DNA of 14,833 nt from Bacillota bacterium (GTDB taxonomy: Bacteria; Bacillota; Clostridia; Tissierellales; Sedimentibacteraceae), in assembly GCA_023425285.1 (NCBI GenBank), contig JAFACY010000226.1, positions 1 to 14,833 of the forward strand, written 5' to 3'. The translations under genes were made by a program, and so were the position numbers. The notes below the pieces were generated by a model. It was not told the DNA's origin, made no database searches, and was given only the letters and a program-made list of their open reading frames with translations. Positions 13,501 through 14,833 of the stretch are shown here, in pieces (the stretch's first letter is position 1; every line of letters starts with the position of its first letter).

Positions 13501-14833
13501 TTATTGGAAGTTATACGCATCCAAGTTATACTTTTTTACTTTATTATATATGGTATTTCTTGTCACCTTAAGCATGCTTGCTGCAGTAGTAACGTTCCCG
13601 TTAGACACTATAAGAGCTTTTCTGATTGCTCTTTCTTCTAAAATCTCAAGTGGAACAATATCATCTTCGTTTGCCGTATTAATTTTATCATATTGATTTA
13701 TGTCATTATCATGAGCAAACAAATCACTGCTTATTTCTTTTTCGGTAATTAAATTACCCTCACAAATATTAACGGCTCTTTCAAGTACATTTTCCAGTTC
13801 TCTTACATTTCCGGGCCACTCATAGTTATTTAACAGCTCCAACGCATCAGAAGAAATTCCAAGGATTTCTTTGTCCAGACGTTGGCTGTATTTATTTATA
13901 AAGTATTCAACCAACAATGGTATGTCAGATTTTCGTTCTCTCATGGACGGAATCTTAACATTTAATACGTTAATCCTGTAATACAAGTCCCTCCTGAAAA
14001 GTCCCTGATCACACAGTTTAGACAAATCCCTGTTTGTAGCAGCAATGATTTTGACATCAACGTTAAAAACATTGTATCCGCCAATACGCGTAACCTTCTT
14101 ATCCTGAAGCACTCTCAACAGCTTAACCTGCATGTCAAGAGGCATCTCTCCGATTTCATCCAAAAATATAGTTCCACCCTCGGCAAGCTCAAATTTGCCT
14201 GTTCTTCCCTTTGTGGATGCTCCCGTAAATGACCCTGCTTCATAACCAAACAATTCCGATTCCAATAACTCTCTTGGTATCGCACCACAATTAATAGTTA
14301 CAAACGGTTGGTTTCTCCTGTCACTGTGACTGTGTATCGAATGTGCAATCAGTTCCTTGCCGGTACCGCTTTCGCCTGTTATTAAAACATTAGACGTACT
14401 GCTTGCAGCAATTTTTGCTATTTTTATGCATTTTTTAAGATTCGTGCTGCTTCCTATTATATCATCAAACATAAAGTTAGCATACGCACCCGTCATCTCA
14501 TTTATAAGCTTTTGGACCCTTTTAATCTTTCTGAACGTATCAACAACATTGACTATATTTCCGTCATCATCTCTTATGGGAACCGCGGTCTTGATAAAGT
14601 GCGTTTTAACGCCTGTCCTGTCTGAAACTATGATTTCTTTATCAACGTATCCCTGTCCCGTTTTTAAAACCTCTAAAATAACAGGTTTAAAGTCAACCAA
14701 TTGTGAAACGTGCCTTCCAATGGACTTTTCCCTTTCAATACCTAAAATTTCCGCACCAATTTGATTTATATACTCTAATACTCCATTTTTATCAATTATC
14801 AGCAACCCGTCAGTAAAGGAATTAATAACCGCA
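13501..14833 (-). CDS. Sigma-54-dependent transcriptional activator (PAS-AAA-Fis), N-terminus outside window
   Basis: Enhancer-binding activator that uses ATP to open sigma-54 promoters. The frame is open to the right edge (443 residues visible), so the start is not in the window; the TTG at 14805 lies inside the PAS domain and is not a credible start. Visible order: PAS domain (about 1-100, GLLIIDKNGVLEYIN), AAA+ domain with Walker A GESGTGKE (153-160), the sigma-54-contacting loop GSFTGA (200-205; the consensus is GAFTGA), Walker B GGTIFLDE (219-226), the arginine-rich RRDLYYRINVL segment, and a C-terminal Fis-type helix-turn-helix (about the last 45 residues). It resembles AcoR/BkdR-type regulators. 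Its place right upstream of the only sigma-54 promoter seen indicates that it controls the operon, sensing the substrate or an intermediate through PAS or a missing upstream domain. Confidence 0.93.
   Translation of the reverse strand, partial: AVINSFTDGLLIIDKNGVLEYINQIGAEILGIEREKSIGRHVSQLVDFKPVILEVLKTGQGYVDKEIIVSDRTGVKTHFIKTAVPIRDDDGNIVNVVDTFRKIKRVQKLINEMTGAYANFMFDDIIGSSTNLKKCIKIAKIAASSTSNVLITGESGTGKELIAHSIHSHSDRRNQPFVTINCGAIPRELLESELFGYEAGSFTGASTKGRTGKFELAEGGTIFLDEIGEMPLDMQVKLLRVLQDKKVTRIGGYNVFNVDVKIIAATNRDLSKLCDQGLFRRDLYYRINVLNVKIPSMRERKSDIPLLVEYFINKYSQRLDKEILGISSDALELLNNYEWPGNVRELENVLERAVNICEGNLITEKEISSDLFAHDNDINQYDKINTANEDDIVPLEILEERAIRKALIVSNGNVTTAASMLKVTRNTIYNKVKKYNLDAYNFQ

Noticed and set aside
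14803..14805. TTG at 14805 as the start of the activator
   Set aside because: The frame continues upstream to the window edge and the preceding residues (AVINSFTDGL) belong to the PAS domain, so the true start lies outside the window.

Overview
The window looks like a low-GC Gram-positive anaerobe of the Clostridia/Tissierellia type. The support is AT-rich DNA, strong AGGAGG-type ribosome binding sites, a PcrA-type helicase, a TRAP transporter and a sigma-54 activator with its matching -24/-12 promoter. I cannot name the species from sequence alone. No tRNA, rRNA, CRISPR array or insertion sequence was seen.

Left part (1-3880): most of a pcrA helicase gene on the minus strand, its 3' end cut off by the window edge. 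A roughly 340-base divergent intergenic region follows, holding three consecutive imperfect hairpins and minus-strand promoter elements. Then come a plus-strand UspA-family gene with a good terminator and, convergent to it, a minus-strand AEC-family permease. The permease has its own sigma-A-like promoter and a perfect 16-bp palindrome at its predicted transcription start.

Middle and right (3882-13325): nine minus-strand genes with short gaps, read as one operon. In transcription order they are an NAD-type short-chain dehydrogenase (SDR), TRAP transporter dctP-dctQ-dctM, 2-oxoacid/acetoin dehydrogenase E1 alpha, E1 beta and E2, panB (ketopantoate hydroxymethyltransferase), and dihydrolipoamide dehydrogenase (E3). 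A near-consensus sigma-54 promoter lies just upstream of the SDR. Immediately upstream of that, behind a 23-bp-stem terminator, is the gene of a PAS-AAA-Fis sigma-54 activator, whose N-terminus lies outside the window.

How the genes may work together (inference): the activator senses a small molecule and opens the sigma-54 promoter; the TRAP system, whose binding protein keeps the carboxylate-binding arginine, imports an organic acid; the SDR oxidises it with NAD; and the dehydrogenase complex converts a 2-oxoacid to an acyl-CoA. The puzzle is panB between E2 and E3, with all catalytic residues intact and no other pantothenate gene nearby. Run in the retro-aldol direction, PanB would turn ketopantoate into 2-oxoisovalerate plus methylene-tetrahydrofolate, and the E1-E2-E3 complex could carry 2-oxoisovalerate to isobutyryl-CoA. 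A pantoate-type (beta-hydroxymethyl acid) catabolic pathway is therefore the main hypothesis; acetoin/butanediol catabolism is the main alternative.

The operon also carries RNA-level structure: hairpins on both sides of dctP, and a 14-bp hairpin inserted exactly between the Shine-Dalgarno sequence and the start codon of dctQ.
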